A stretch of 64,000 bases of DNA from contig NW_006767443.1 in the NCBI RefSeq assembly GCF_000264995.1, positions 280,656 through 344,655 of the forward strand, given 5' to 3'. Position numbers and translations under genes: made by a program. This document shows, piece after piece, positions 20,152 through 32,387 of this stretch. The stretch's first letter is position 1; the number at the start of each line of letters is the position of its first letter. This stretch comes from Punctularia strigosozonata HHB-11173 SS5. Lineage: Eukaryota; Basidiomycota; Agaricomycetes; Corticiales; Punctulariaceae. The notes beneath the pieces were generated by a model. It saw only the letters and a program-made list of their open reading frames with translations. It searched no databases and was not told where the DNA came from.

Positions 20152-23100
20152 AACTTGTCGTTAACTCGCCTTTTCCGTAAGTGACATGTGTTTCATGCTG
20201 ATGAGGTCTCGTTGTTGACGATCTGCCTTGTCCAGGTTATAGACACATCGCCGACGGTGGTTTTCACGTTGTTCGCGAAGCGGCCTGATGGACATCGGAT
20301 ATGGACTGCTCGACTGCGATCGTCGCATCTGTGACGAACAAGCTGAGTAGTTGCCCCGTCTGTGTATGAGGAGAAGGAATACAATCTGCTCCTTTATATC
20401 TTGATGTGCGCCCGTCCTTTCTTGAAGGCCTCTGCGCTTGAAATACGCGATCGCCTGGTCGAGGTTATGAGGCAAGCCCATCCGGGATGAGCCGGACACG
20501 CCTTCGAATGAGCCAGGAAGAGAGGACTGTAAATCTCGTTCGCAGAGGTGTTACTACCTCATCTTCGAGCAGTACAGCGGTACACGACGACACGTAGCCA
20601 GCATGGATAAGTCCGATAAGAGAGACTGAGCTCAAGCTCAAGCGCCCCGTCAAGCGCCCACGAGTCGAGACACGTGGCGTCAGCGCGCGACGACGTTACT
20701 TATCCAGAGCATTATCGACATGTCGTTATGTATCGTTGCTCTTAACAGGACGCATTGTCCATCAGACGTAAAATGTGATTGGATGTTTGTCTGACTCGCT
20801 AGGATAAACTTCCAAGTAATACTAGTTGGACCCGGAGCATCGGCTTGCAGTCTAATACTAAGTCACGACTCACCATGTGCCTGAGATCGAAAACCTACAC
20901 AGCAAATACACATAGTAGCAGGATATCTCTGTAAACTGCGCATGCTGTATGCGCGACTGGCCATGATTCGATTCCAGGCTGTAGCGTCGCGCAGTGTCGA
21001 TGGATTGAAGCCAGCTTCGAGCTTCGAGCGGAGGCCTCGCGGTCCAGCGCCGGTATTGTGCATCCAGGCGGATGCACGACGGATCTGATGGGTTCGTGCG
21101 GCAATACGCAGTCCAGGGATCGTGTTGAGAGTGGATGACGATCATCTTTTTCGCACCGGAGCAAACATCTTTAGGCCATTCAGCACCAGCCGATCTCGGA
21201 CTGCTCAAACTTATGCTTGGGGTCACTGCACAAATGGACATTAATGCGGTGACTACGCTAATAACAGAGATACGGGCACCAGTACTGCATGATCCAGGGG
21301 ACCGTTGGGGATTTTCAATTGAAGACTGTGGTACATCCCGTCACACGACTATGCATAACGTTCGAAATTCGGAAGTCTTCTTGCGGTATACGGCGGTGTT
21401 CTGGTTCGAGTCGTTCAAAGATTCGTCAACATCTGCCGTTGAGAATGAGTCAGACGGACTAGCAATGTCAGGCGCAGAATACATGAACGGCTTCAAAGTT
21501 TTTGCCTACATCCGTCGACGATCATCGGGAGGCGGGCTTGCAATCGCTACGTAAACCTCAGTTGCGCATGGATCCGCATGGATGAGTGCTAAGTTAGCGG
21601 TGCCGTGGTCCGTAGCAGGAGTTGAACAAGCCAAGGACGGACGGTCGACGTTGCTGAAGGAAGGGGTACGCAAGATGACGATACAACAAGCGCTACGAGC
21701 CAGCACACCTATATGAGCCAACACTGAGTTCGTGTTCGTCCATGCCACTAACGACTCGAGATCGAACAGTGGCCTCCACGGCGGATCCTCGGTAGATCGT
21801 GCCGTCTTGATTTGTTGTTGCTGTGGCCATTAGATTACTGCGGAGATCAGCCGCCGTTCCAGGGCTTCAGGCGTAGGAGAGGTATCAACGCCATGAAATT
21901 CAGGTCCGATACAGCGTCCGTCCAGGCCGCGCGTCGGGAGACACCGTCAGCGACTGTGACGCTCATTCGGATAGCGTCAACGTCGTCTTCCTTGCCGCTG
22001 GCATGTTCGCCGTAGCCGGCAATGGACATGCGCCGGGTGTAATAGCGTCACCTTTTGGAAAGACCATAAGCTCTTGATCAGAATAATAGGGAGGACAAAT
22101 TCACACCAACTCCAAATGCCCACTGCCACAGATTCAAAGGTTCCGGAGGATCGATCTTGATCTGGCTCACAACAGGATGACACAATGGGCGACCGATTGG
22201 GGCTTGAGCTCGTTCGAGGGGTGTACAATTTCCCGGAGCCTCGGTTGGTCGCTACACGTGCCTTCCGGAGGTCTAGTACCGGAATCCGACCTCCTGCTTC
22301 TGCTGACAGCATCGGCAAGCCGATATACGAGCTATACAGCACGGCGGGGGGAATGTATCCCAATACGGAGCCGTATGCGAGTGCCATCGGGCAACGTCGA
22401 GTTCTGGATGATTTCGCATGATCGAACCAGATACACGAGGACGGCTCCAGCCCAACTGCGGGTGATTCCGCGAGGTACCTATATCATCACAGAGGCCGGA
22501 TCTTTCCCTGATATTACTAACTGTGGTAGTTCCTACCCGGACTCACGTCGTCGAGGGACCAATTTGCTTAAGCGAGTCTTCTTCTGAAAACCGAAGAAGC
22601 GTGAGTGCAGGGAAGTCGTTCAGATCAGCGCGACTCGCGAAATAGCGACTTACCCCTGGCTGCAGGAGCTCGGCGGAGAAATTTGAAGGACCTCGAAGCT
22701 GCCCTTCGTCGATGATGGTCGTAGCGATTCTGGAGCACCCCGATCGTTGTCAAGTTCTCGTACACGTATCCACCGCCTGGCTGTGATCTACGGTGTTCTC
22801 GAAGGATTAATTACTAAAAGCAGCTGTCGTGCCGCCGTAACAAGAGGAGACAACACACCCGGCATATTCGAAGCGATGGCCAGAACGGGAGGGTTTACGT
22901 TGTAAGAGGGGTATTGTCATTTGACGAAGTCAAAAACGCTCAAGCTCCGCTGAACGGCTAGCCAACCTCCGACGCAAGGCGAGCTGCGTGCAGGCTTGTT
23001 TCCTACCGGGCCGTGGCAGTGAGAATTACTGGATTAAGAAGATATGATAGAATTACCCCTATCGTATATTCCTGTTTCAATCGCTTCACCCTGGTGTACA

Positions 23101-23295
23101 TCTGCACCTCGCGTTATCCCCTCCGACAAGTTGAAGGAATGAACCCACTCCGAGTTGTGGGTCCACGTCTCGCATGCATATGGCCCAAAATGGCACCCTT
23201 TTGTGGCTTTTAAATCGCCCGGGTTCAAGCTGGATAGGCCTTCATAAGCCCCGCTTTTTTGCGCAAAGAACCGTGCGCTGACCTCGCTCCCAGCC
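20152..23295. other. Gene-poor stretch, nothing identified
   Basis: About 3.1 kb with no frame over 140 codons. A minus-strand frame at 21977-22387 has some hydrophobic stretches (VGIWSWCEFVLPIILI) that could be a membrane-protein remnant, but no family is recognised. No transposon ends were found. Confidence 0.4.
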
Positions 23296-24574
23296 ATGGG
23301 TACCTGTCACCGTCATCTTCGTGAACCTCAGTCTGCTCCCAAGAAACAGTCGACTAGTGAGTTCTATCTGCATAGAGATTGGTAGTTTGACTGAGGATCG
23401 CTCAGGTCGCGTAAGATGCACCTTCCCCGGCTGCACGAGGACGGTGTCAAGACACCAGGATCTGGATCGGCACCTGATGACACATAACCCCGGCGCGCAG
23501 TGAGTACTCTGGTTATTGAGAAATAAAACCGGGCTTGACTGAACGCACGTAGCTTACGGATGTGCCCCGCGGTGGGTTGCGGTCACAGTACCTTGCAGAA
23601 ATCGAACTTGGACCATCACATCAACACGGCACAGTGCGTATGACATGTGTTTCCCTGCGAGCCCTCCTGACCACTCGTATTTCAGTAAGCGCGATGTCAT
23701 ATACCATTGCCTCGTACCTGGATGCCCCGCCCTTGCCCTTGACCCGTCTACGCACTTCCGTCATTCCACTACTCGCCATAAGTTCAAACCCTTCGACCTT
23801 TACAGAGCGATGGGTCGGATTCTCATGCACCCGGCGAAGGAGGCCCAGAAAAGGGGCCTTACCGCTTCGTACGTCCGACAACCGGCTACATGGGCAGAAG
23901 TGCGTGCTGCGCAAGTGGCCTTCCTCAGGCCAAAAAGCAAGGGCACTCCGTCCCTCATACCGTGCATCTGGAACACCGACGATATCCGGGCCCAGGACGT
24001 GCCGGTTCGCGCAGCCGGCAAGAAAAGCGCGCAGCCGGTATCAAACGCTGCTGTCGAGCGCAACAAACTTCACCATATGATGAGCCCGTCGTTCGACGAG
24101 GAGTCCTTGGCCAGCCTCACGTTATGCGACTACGATGAGGACGACGCGAAGCATGCGTCGAGTGGATTCTCCTGCTTTGGTGATTCCAGCGACAGCGACT
24201 CGGAGATGAGTGCATCGTTCGAGGTCGAGACGTACCAACATTCGACCCCAACGAGCAGCTCTCGTATCTCTGGAGCAGCGGCCGACGTTCCGAAGGTGAC
24301 CCTTCCATCGTTCAATGCCTTCCGAGCGATGGTCGAGTCCGACCTGCCGCCGCCGCAATCCCTAGTCCCCCGCATGCCAGCCGACGACTGGCGGAAGCCA
24401 CGCAGATTTGATAGCTACCAGCCCTGCCACGTAATCCCGCAGTTCTGCCATACGTATCAACGCCCCGAAGTTCCGGTGGTCCCCGCAGAGATTTCGCGCG
24501 CTCGTCAGTACATTCCGCCTCCCCCGCCGCCGTGGGTCAAGGTCGAAGGATTCGGCCGTCCCTTCCGTCGTTAA
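23296..24574 (+). CDS. C2H2 zinc-finger protein, three fingers (start uncertain)
   Basis: Likely nuclear DNA-binding protein. Firm exons end at 23499, then 23553-23633 and 23686-24574; all these introns are phase 2. Finger 1 is CTFPGCTRTVSRHQDLDRH..H, finger 2 CPAVGCGHSTLQKSNLDHH..H and finger 3 CLVPGCPALALDPSTHFRH..H. All have C-x4-C spacing. The conserved block FKPFDLYRAMGRILMHP follows, shared with the paralogue upstream. The rest is Ser/Asp-rich and proline-rich, ending VKVEGFGRPFRR, as in disordered regulatory regions. The first exon is not settled: ATG 23296 needs an intron I cannot place in frame, while the frame itself is open from 23321 without an ATG. Targets unknown. Confidence 0.7.
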
Positions 24575-24648
24575 GTCACGCTAGGCACGCGCGTCAATGA
24601 TCGAAGAAGCTGCATCTGATTCCACATCTCTCAAACATATAATCGTCA

Positions 24649-26122
24649 TCACAAAAAGAACGTTCGTCGCGTCGTCTCCAATTCCGGCTGGTCAAGTTCA
24701 TAGTATTAGCAAAGCCGTCGATGTGGAGGCAGCGCTCTCTTGCCTTCCACATCCACTGGTATTCGTCCTGCGTCGGAGCCACGGACGCCTTCCCTCTTTT
24801 TTCCTTTTCCTTTTCTCCCAACGGATCCGCTCCGACGTCCACGTCGTCTTGGGCATTGTCTCCTCCGCTTTCACCATCGCGCTGATCCCGCTCAGCCTCC
24901 GCCTGCTCCTCATCATCGACCTCACCGTTGTCGAACTCCAGCGGTTTCGGCGGAACGCCGAGGTTTTGGACAGCGGGCAGCCCCTTGCGCAGCGAACGTA
25001 ACTTCAAGGTGAATCGAGGACCGATCTCCTGAAGCGCCACTTTCTCAGTTGAGCGGAAGGCATACCTTGAACGTGGACTGTATTAGTAGCGTCCGATAAT
25101 CATATATAAAAATCATGTACCGGTGTCTCCTGAAGAATAGAAAATCGCGTTGATTATGCAACGTTACTACTTGCCGGCCCTGAAATTCTGGGAGTGGAGG
25201 GAAAAGCGTCTGAAACATTCGCCCAACCGCATGACCTAGACGAGTAACGAAGCCATTCAAGACCAGTTCCGGGTAATGTGCGGTGGCACGCGCATGCCCC
25301 TGAGCGTCGTATGTGAGCGATTAAATAGTAGAACGAAAGTACGGAACAAACATGAATCTGCTTCGATAGCTGGATTGAGGTGAGCTTGAAATACGCCGTC
25401 GGTCCCTCAGGTAAGTGCACGATGGTGATGGCATCTGTGACAAAGCCATTCAATGACCTGTAGGGTGGGATTATAATCATGGCAAAGAACTAACTGGGCT
25501 TTTTCATATCCTCGTTTACGACCATCAGCGCGCCGTAACCTCTGCCCGCCGCCCATCCAGCGATTCTTCCCATCTCGAAGCCACGGCTCTTCTTGTTGCG
25601 CCTCACAAATTCTGACCCGGGGAAGATAGCGCACAGTTCTTCGCAGAATTCATAGCTCGCCCTTGTTGCACGAGGCGAGGTAGTTACAAGGACTTTTGGA
25701 GGCTTCGTGGGGTCCGCAGCCGTAAAGTAAGAGGCAAAGGGGTCATTGGCGAAGTCGGCATCGTTCTCCGGTATATGTGTTCCTTCAAGGGCCCCATCTT
25801 GTTGAGTGTTTGAAGGTCCCGCGTCGGGTTGAGCCGAAGAGGAGGAGGCTGGATTTGCGGTCAAGAAGCTAGGGTCGTATTCACGGGTGTTGTCCAGCGT
25901 GCGGGGAACATTCTCTTCAAGCCGTTTCTAAAGAAGTATCCGTGTTCATAATGCAGACATCAAGCAAGTCTATCACAAAGAATATACCCTTTTTACCGCT
26001 GGATCCTTTGCTTCGATCTTCGCCCTCTCCAGGCGCTTTTGGAGTTTATCCTGCCTCTTGGTCCGTTTGGCTTTGCGCGCGACCTCCTCACGCTTGATTT
26101 TGTTCTTAATGGATGATGGCAT
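24649..26122 (-). CDS. RPF1: Ribosome production factor 1 (Brix-domain 60S biogenesis factor)
   Basis: Nucleolar factor for 60S subunit assembly. Exons are 26122-25988, 25927-25495, 25434-25352, 25299-25121, 25065-24744 and 24687-24649, giving 396 residues. The basic N-terminus [20 protein letters not shown] is typical. The Brix domain holds [73 protein letters not shown] and [19 protein letters not shown]. The last intron (24743-24688) begins GCAAGA, not GT. Splicing it gives [15 protein letters not shown], the conserved C-terminus, so a GC..AG intron is well supported. An in-frame upstream Met (26170) exists, but MPSSIKNK is the usual family start. Divergent from the p24 gene across 167 bp. 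Confidence 0.95.
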
Positions 26123-26289
26123 AGTTCGTTCCGGTGGCATATTGGATGGAGGAAGAATGAGATCAGTCAAGGCGAGGATAAAGACCGGCGCCTTCGAAAT
26201 TTCGGAATTAGCACGTGCCGTGCACGGCGTAGCGGCCCTTCCACGACGTCCACGACAACGGCGAGGCTGAGCCTGCGTCGTACACTATC
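26123..26289. promoter_or_regulatory. Shared divergent promoter, RPF1 / p24
   Basis: Only 167 bp separate the two start codons. No clear TATA box was seen for either gene. Confidence 0.5.
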
Positions 26290-27105
26290 ATGGCGCGGTT
26301 ATGTCAGAAGATTCTAGCCTGCTTCTTGCTGTTCTCCAGTGCAGTCAATGCCCTTCACTTCTATCTCGACGCCAACGAGAAGCGGTGTTTCATCGAGGAA
26401 CTACCAACAGACACCGTGGTGGAAGGTATGTATGACGTTCGCGATGGAAAGCGTACATGATTGAGCTTAGACGATGTATAGGTCACTATAAGGCCTTAGA
26501 GTGGTCTGATGACGAGAAGAAGTATTTCGTTAACGATAAACTGAACATCCTCGTTCAGGTTGCGGTGCGTCCCCTGCGGCTCTCGTTGATGGCTGCGACC
26601 TGACGTACTCCACAGGAAATGGACAGCGGACATGAGGTCGTTCGTACGAATGGCCCCTCAGAAGGTCGCTTCACCTTTACATCACACGAGTCGGGCGACC
26701 ATTCCATCTGCCTCTCTACCAATGACCCCAATGGCTCCGGATGGTTCAGCAGTACCCACATTCGAATGTACCTTGATGTCGTCGTCGGTTCCACCAAGCC
26801 CGACGTTGATCACGACCGGGGCCATATCTCAGAACTCGCATCCAAGGTTCGGGACCTGAACCAGAAGCTGGAGGATATACGCCGCGAACAACAATACCAG
26901 CGTGAGCGAGAGGCGGACTTCAGGAATCTCAGCGAAGCCACGAATTCCAAGGCAGTCTGGTACAGCCTCATACAGATCATCGTCCTGGTCGCGACGTGCT
27001 TCTGGCAGTTAACGCATCTGAGAGTAAGTATTGACGTCCATCTTGCATCACTGTTTGGTCTAATCTTTCACCCAGCGATTCTTCGAAGACAGAAAGGTCC
27101 GATGA
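26290..27105 (+). CDS. p24-family (emp24/gp25L) cargo receptor, alpha subfamily-like (ERP1/5/6)
   Basis: Type I membrane protein of COPII/COPI vesicles cycling between ER and Golgi. Exons are 26290-26425, 26482-26564, 26616-27023 and 27076-27105, giving 218 residues. There is a signal peptide (MARLCQKILACFLLFSSAVNA). The GOLD domain has the paired cysteines in KRCFIEELP and HSICLSTN. A coiled coil (ASKVRDLNQKLEDIRREQQ) follows, then a single membrane helix (SLIQIIVLVATCFWQL). The nine-residue tail RFFEDRKVR has the diaromatic FF for COPII and basic residues for COPI. EKRCFIEE-type N-termini are characteristic of the alpha p24s. The tiny last exon encodes exactly the cytosolic tail. Confidence 0.94.
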
Positions 27106-27567
27106 TCGATGAGCTCGACTTTCGTCTTCCGCGTACGGGCATCCGGACGGTCATGTATCCTCATACATTAATCGAAGCACAGCTGTATTTATGGATGGTG
27201 TTCCCGGGGCTCGTTTCTCTGCGGCGGCAGTCTCTCGAGCCCTGGCGGTGGATACAGTCTCGATCTTCGCACCAGTCAAAAGCTTACAGTCAGCTATGAC
27301 AACGGCAGATTTTGTCTTCCTGACGGACATGAAACAGGCGTTTCAGGACTGTGCTACACAGCGTTATATTGTCCAATAAGGACCGGTCGCAGCGCATTAT
27401 TGTAACGATGAAAGTTCGCCCCAGTTGGTGGCACTTGCTGTCCATGTGGCCGGCAGCGCAAAGCTGACAATGTCTCACGCGCGGAACGCCACACGGGAGC
27501 TCTTCGTCTCTTCATCTCTGCAGGCCTCTGTTGAACGGGACGCTGTACATATTCTGTGACATATTTC

Positions 27568-30500
27568 ATGGGCTCTGAAGCTGTACCGATACCGTTCTCA
27601 TTGTACGTGAACAGGCAAAGTACACTGTAACGCGCTTACAGTCCCAGTTTCGTCTCCCTCTTGCGCGAGATCTCCTCCATACGCGCCCAAAAATCTTCGA
27701 ACAAGCAGTCGACCCGTTCAAGGCACAATACACCACGCGACACCCTGACTAGATGGGTTGCAGATTTAAATCGCAGATTCCACCCTTTGCCCAAGGGCAC
27801 GACGGCTGCCGTGTTCAAACTCCTGTTTCCCGAGGATGATGCCCGCCGGAAGTACGACTTGCAAGAGACGCGTTTAGCACGTCATCTCGTCACAATACTC
27901 GGCGTCTCAGACCAACCCGGTGGTAGAGGTGCCCGATTACGTGCCTGGAACGCGTCGAACGCGTCCGGATGCCTGGGGGAGGAGGTGAAGAGGGTATTGG
28001 ATCCGGCGTCCCCGGTATGATCCTATGATCCATCGTTCCCTGCGAAAACTTACCCTCAGTACAGGATATTGATGGACGTATATGGGCTGTATCAATCGCT
28101 GAAGTTGACGCTTTGCTTGACGAGCTAGCCACGACCTCAGCATGGTCCGCTGACTGTGTTCGGACCGCACACTCCCCGTCTCCCCGCCGCACGCGTTCTG
28201 CCATTCTCTCGGACCTCTTTCGCGACATTCCTGCACTCGATGCGGCATTCCTCACTCAGATCATTCTTAAGGACCTGCGACCTCTTCTCTATCCTCTGCC
28301 AGAAACACATACCACGGTGGCTTTGAGAGATTACAAGAGCAATGCGCTCAGTATCCTGACACGAGAAATCGCGATGAAAGTGTGGGATCCGAGTGGGCGG
28401 ATGTTGAAGATATACGCGTCGAGAGCCAATTTAGAAGAAGCTGCCCATGCATTTGACGAGGGCGACCTAGCTTGTACGCCGGTCTTCGGACTTCCTATCC
28501 AGGTGAAGTTGCTAGAAGTGGGCAGAAGTATTCAGCTGATCACCTATACAGATCCCGAAATCGGTGAAAGGTACATCCTGCCGTCACGCCCTTCAACAGC
28601 TTTTCCGCAGCAGCATTGCACCAAAGAAAATCTGGGCTGAAGTCAAGTATGACGGTGAGCGGGCGCAAATTCACGTACAACGCAGGATACTCCCCTCCGT
28701 CCATCAGTCGGAGTCACTGGAGTGGGAGATCAAGATCTTCAGCAAGAGCATGCGCGATTCAACGAGGGATCGGATCGCTCTGCATCCGTGAGTTGCAGCC
28801 CGCATTCCGAGCGCTCATTTTGATGATTTAAAACGTCAGAATAATCTTAGAGGCCCTCGGCATAGGCTCGGGTTCGTCACCGAGATTCAAGGATAACATC
28901 ATACTGGATGCAGAGATAGTCGCATATTCGGATGTTCTGGGAGGAATCGATGGTATGTTCGCTCCTCCGACCCACCCGTCGATGAGTGTACTCATACTGA
29001 CTCTTGACCCCCAGAATTCTGGCGTATCCGGAGTTTGATCAGTAGCACAGCAGATAATGTGCGCGGCCAGCGATCATTTGGTCGTTCAACTGTTGTCCAA
29101 GATGAAGCGTGAATCACCTCTCACCCAAGTCATCGATACGTCATCCCTGGCTGACACGTTCGCCACCACCCAAACAGAAGTCAATGCTCGCTGATCTCTA
29201 ACGCATCAGACGGAGGCAATCGACACCTGGCGCTCGTCTTCTTCGACGTCCTGATGATTGATTCTGTATTCCTCTTGCAACGCTCCTACGCCGAACGTCG
29301 CGCCACTCTAGAAGATATCGTGATCGTTCGACAAGGCCATTCCATGCTTGCTGGACGGGAATGTATCCATGTGTCCGACAAGGCGAAGGGACGTCCGTGC
29401 GAGGCGGAGGGGGAGCAGCTCGCGAGCATATTCGCGCGGGCCATCGCTGCTCATCAGGAAGGCCTTGTACTGAAAGCCGATAACGGAGCGTACAACAGTT
29501 GGTCTTCGCCCTGGGTTAAGGTAGGAGCGAAGCATTTGCTGCTTCAAGCACGATGTTCACGAGTAGGACGCAGTTGAAGAAGGATTACATCCCGGGATAC
29601 GGCGATTGTGTCGATCTGGTCATCGTGGGAGCAGGGTGGGATAAGGACCGGGCCCGTGAATTGAGAGGTATGCACCTGTTCCTCCTCCATTCGTCTGTCC
29701 TTTGGATCAACACTCTTCCAGTTGCTCCAGAGACTTTCACAACGTTCTACGTCGGCGCAGTTTCCAACACCGTCGGATGCCAACGAAATGTAGATCGTCC
29801 AGGAATCCATAATACTCCGCAGGCATTAACTTGCATCTCGACGCAGTCTGATGTCCTCCCTCACTTTGAAGTCTTCTTCACCGTATCCTACGGCTTGAGT
29901 CGCGAACAGTTAGAAGAATTGAACTTCTTGATCAAGAGCTCCGACCCCGTAATGTATCAGGCAGATCTATCGGTTCGTCGAAGCCGTAACGGTGTTAGTG
30001 GCGCTATCTAATTCCCGAATCAGAAACATTCTCATCCCCGTCTTACGTACACTCTCACCATGTTCTCCGGCCTAGTGAAACCCAACGTACTCCTCCGCGT
30101 ACCTTTGCTCGTAGAGCTGTATGGTGCTGGATTCACAAAAGCGCCATCATCCAAGGTATTCGCATTTCCTCTTTCGCCCGTTTTCACTCACTCCTCCGAT
30201 GCAGTTCTACGAACTGCGCTTCCCGCGTCTTACTAAGTTCTATCGCACCTCGGAACGTTCGGCGTCGGAATGCCTTACCCTGCAAGAACTGAACAAAATC
30301 GCGCACGAGAGCGTAGGGCGCGACCGGTCCCTCAAAGACATCGATGATTGGTGCAAAAAGACGTGGAACAAGACGGCTTCCCCGAGCGTCAGGTGTCCGA
30401 AGAGAAAGAAGGCGTCCGAGCAAGCTTGGGAAGAGAAATTTGCATTAGCCGACAAGCGGGTCAAGCGGTCCAAGGCATATGAGGAGACCATCCATTCGAA

Positions 30501-31230
30501 GCCTACTCCGGCCGGACATCGGCAAAAGCCCGTAAGGGCTTTGGGCTCGGTGACCAATTTTACGTCGGCATTATCGACTCCTGCTACCGGTCTGCAGCTA
30601 GATGATCATTTCGACGCAGGGACCCATCTTACACTGCTCGCTTCCGCGCCACCTCCACCTGCAGCCTCAGGCTCAGCGAGCATATTCTGTTTATTGTCAG
30701 CGGATAGAGAAGCAGGGAAGCGCAAGAGCGAACCGATAGCGATTGCACCGTATCCAACACCTCCCACGCCAGCTAAGGCCTCAAGTGGGGGCGCCAACAC
30801 GGAAGCAGCGACAGCTCTATGGCCACTGATGAACCTGTTGAACAAGTCGCTGGTCTGGTTTGCAAGGTCACCTGCCTTACCTCGACCGGAGTGGTGTCCT
30901 CCTACCAGAACGTTCGTCCCCGTCGGCAATCACATTCACGGACTTGAGGCTTTCTTCATTGGATGTGGGTGGCAGGCGACTATGGTCGGCGGGATTCCTG
31001 CCACACGCTCCTGCGGTTGGGCAGAAGCGGGCGTTATCTTCGTGGACGACGAGCCAACCTTGGAAGCGGCCTGCACATTGCTGAGGCACAAGCAGAGGAG
31101 CCTCTCACTAGACGCAGGTTCGCGCAAGCCCATCGTCGTCCTCGACCTTCCATCGGCCATCCGTGCCATCTCGCAGTTCAAGCACGATATCCAGCGGCTC
31201 AATCAACTGTCTTCGTGCGAATTTCGTTAA
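27568..31230 (+). CDS. Fungal ATP-dependent DNA ligase with long C-terminal extension, 1017 aa
   Basis: Seals DNA nicks through a lysyl-AMP intermediate. Twelve exons close in phase: 27568-27602, 27642-28014, 28065-28502, 28552-28787, 28840-28952, 29015-29108, 29178-29520, 29574-29667, 29722-29789, 29847-29948, 30024-30155 and 30205-31230. The N-terminal ligase domain includes RDTLTRWVADLNRRFHPLP. Motif I is AEVKYDGERAQIHV, with the adenylated Lys near residue 314. Later motifs are ILDAEIVAYSD, LALVFFDVL, HQEGLVLKA and WVKLKKDY. The OB-fold region ends YELRFPRLTKFYR. It resembles LIG4 in ending style, but I take it as the fungus-specific extra ligase rather than LIG1 or LIG4 proper. The last exon (342 codons) adds a charged linker and a BRCT-like or unknown tail (FFIGCGWQATMVGG). 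Confidence 0.9.
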
Positions 31231-31968
31231 CGTTATCGACTATTTATGTGTTTATTCCTATGCACGCACCTGTTTTACCGAGCCACAATGCTATCCCCGT
31301 GTACTCTATAGCACGCTGAGCGGCAACTCGTAACGACTAGATCGTTTTCTAGGGCGAATGAAATACTTCGCCCCCCCATTTCTCGCTACGTCGCACTTCG
31401 AAGATTGGATGCTATACGATGTTTGGTATTGGCTACACTACCTTGTCTTATGTCGCTTTTATGTAAGGCCTACACTACTTTTTTATGTTGCTTTGGTGTG
31501 GGGGGTATACGATGCTGGGGTATATGAGGCGTGAAGCTGTCCAGAAGCCGGGATACTCGATGACCGTGACGAGGCGAGAGGCATAAAACGATCCAGAATC
31601 CATATCCAATCCGATCCCAAATCCGAAACCATGTCCGATCCATTCCGTTCCATCATTCTGAAATTTCTTCGGGCGCCATAGCCCATCTCGAGCGCCGCTG
31701 CGCGACTACAGTTGCGTGAAAGCGGACACCGTCGAGCGGTGCCTCCGATGCGATTTGCGGCCTTGAAGGTGGCGCGACGAACGCCGCGAGGAAGACGCGT
31801 GGGGGCTTTCGTTCTCCTGGTCCGCGATAAGCGCGGGGCGGGGCTGCGATGCAGCGAAACGGGGCAAGTTGGTCTTGTCCCCGAAGGGCGAGCGTGGAAG
31901 CTCGATGTGCGAGCTGGCCGGCGAGCGCGTCAGATAAGCCTGAGATGGAGAGAGATGCGATGAGATGC
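31231..31968. other. Convergent intergenic, 3' flank of orphan included in a duplicated segment
   Basis: Between the ligase stop and the stop of the 297-aa orphan. From about 31475 the sequence is repeated at 50.2-50.8 kb in opposite orientation, see the duplication entries. A short direct repeat (TACACTAC, near 31433 and 31471) is also present. Confidence 0.5.
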
Positions 31969-32387
31969 TCACTCTGCTTTTGCCAGTCCATCGCCGAACT
32001 GGTCAGAGCTCGCGGCCGGCACGGGCACGGGCTGGCTCGTTGCCTCGACAACGTTCTGGTACGATTCTTTATCGCCTGAGTCCATATCACGGTAGATCGG
32101 CGGCGACGCGGCAGCGAAGGGCTTTGTGCACGAGGGATCGTGGCACAGAATGCAGATGGAGCGCTCTGATCCGGCTTGGAGAGGCGCAGCCATCGAGGGC
32201 GACCTGAAGAAAAGTGAGATCGGGCGAGAGGGACACAGCCATGAGATACTCACTCGGGGGTCGACATTTCTTCGCTGGTGATCTCGACGCAGTCTTCGTC
32301 ATCGCTCATGTCGGGGAAGCTGCGTCTGTTGCACCAGATCTCCTCCCCCTGGACGAACACGGGTCGTTCTCCGATCTTGGTCCACGC
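31475..32387. repeat. Segmental duplication, parental copy
   Basis: About 0.9 kb covering exon 2 (3' half), intron 2, exon 3 and 3' flank of the orphan gene. It is repeated, inverted, at 49740-50765. Both exon and non-coding parts match, so it was copied as DNA, not through mRNA. Confidence 0.85.
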
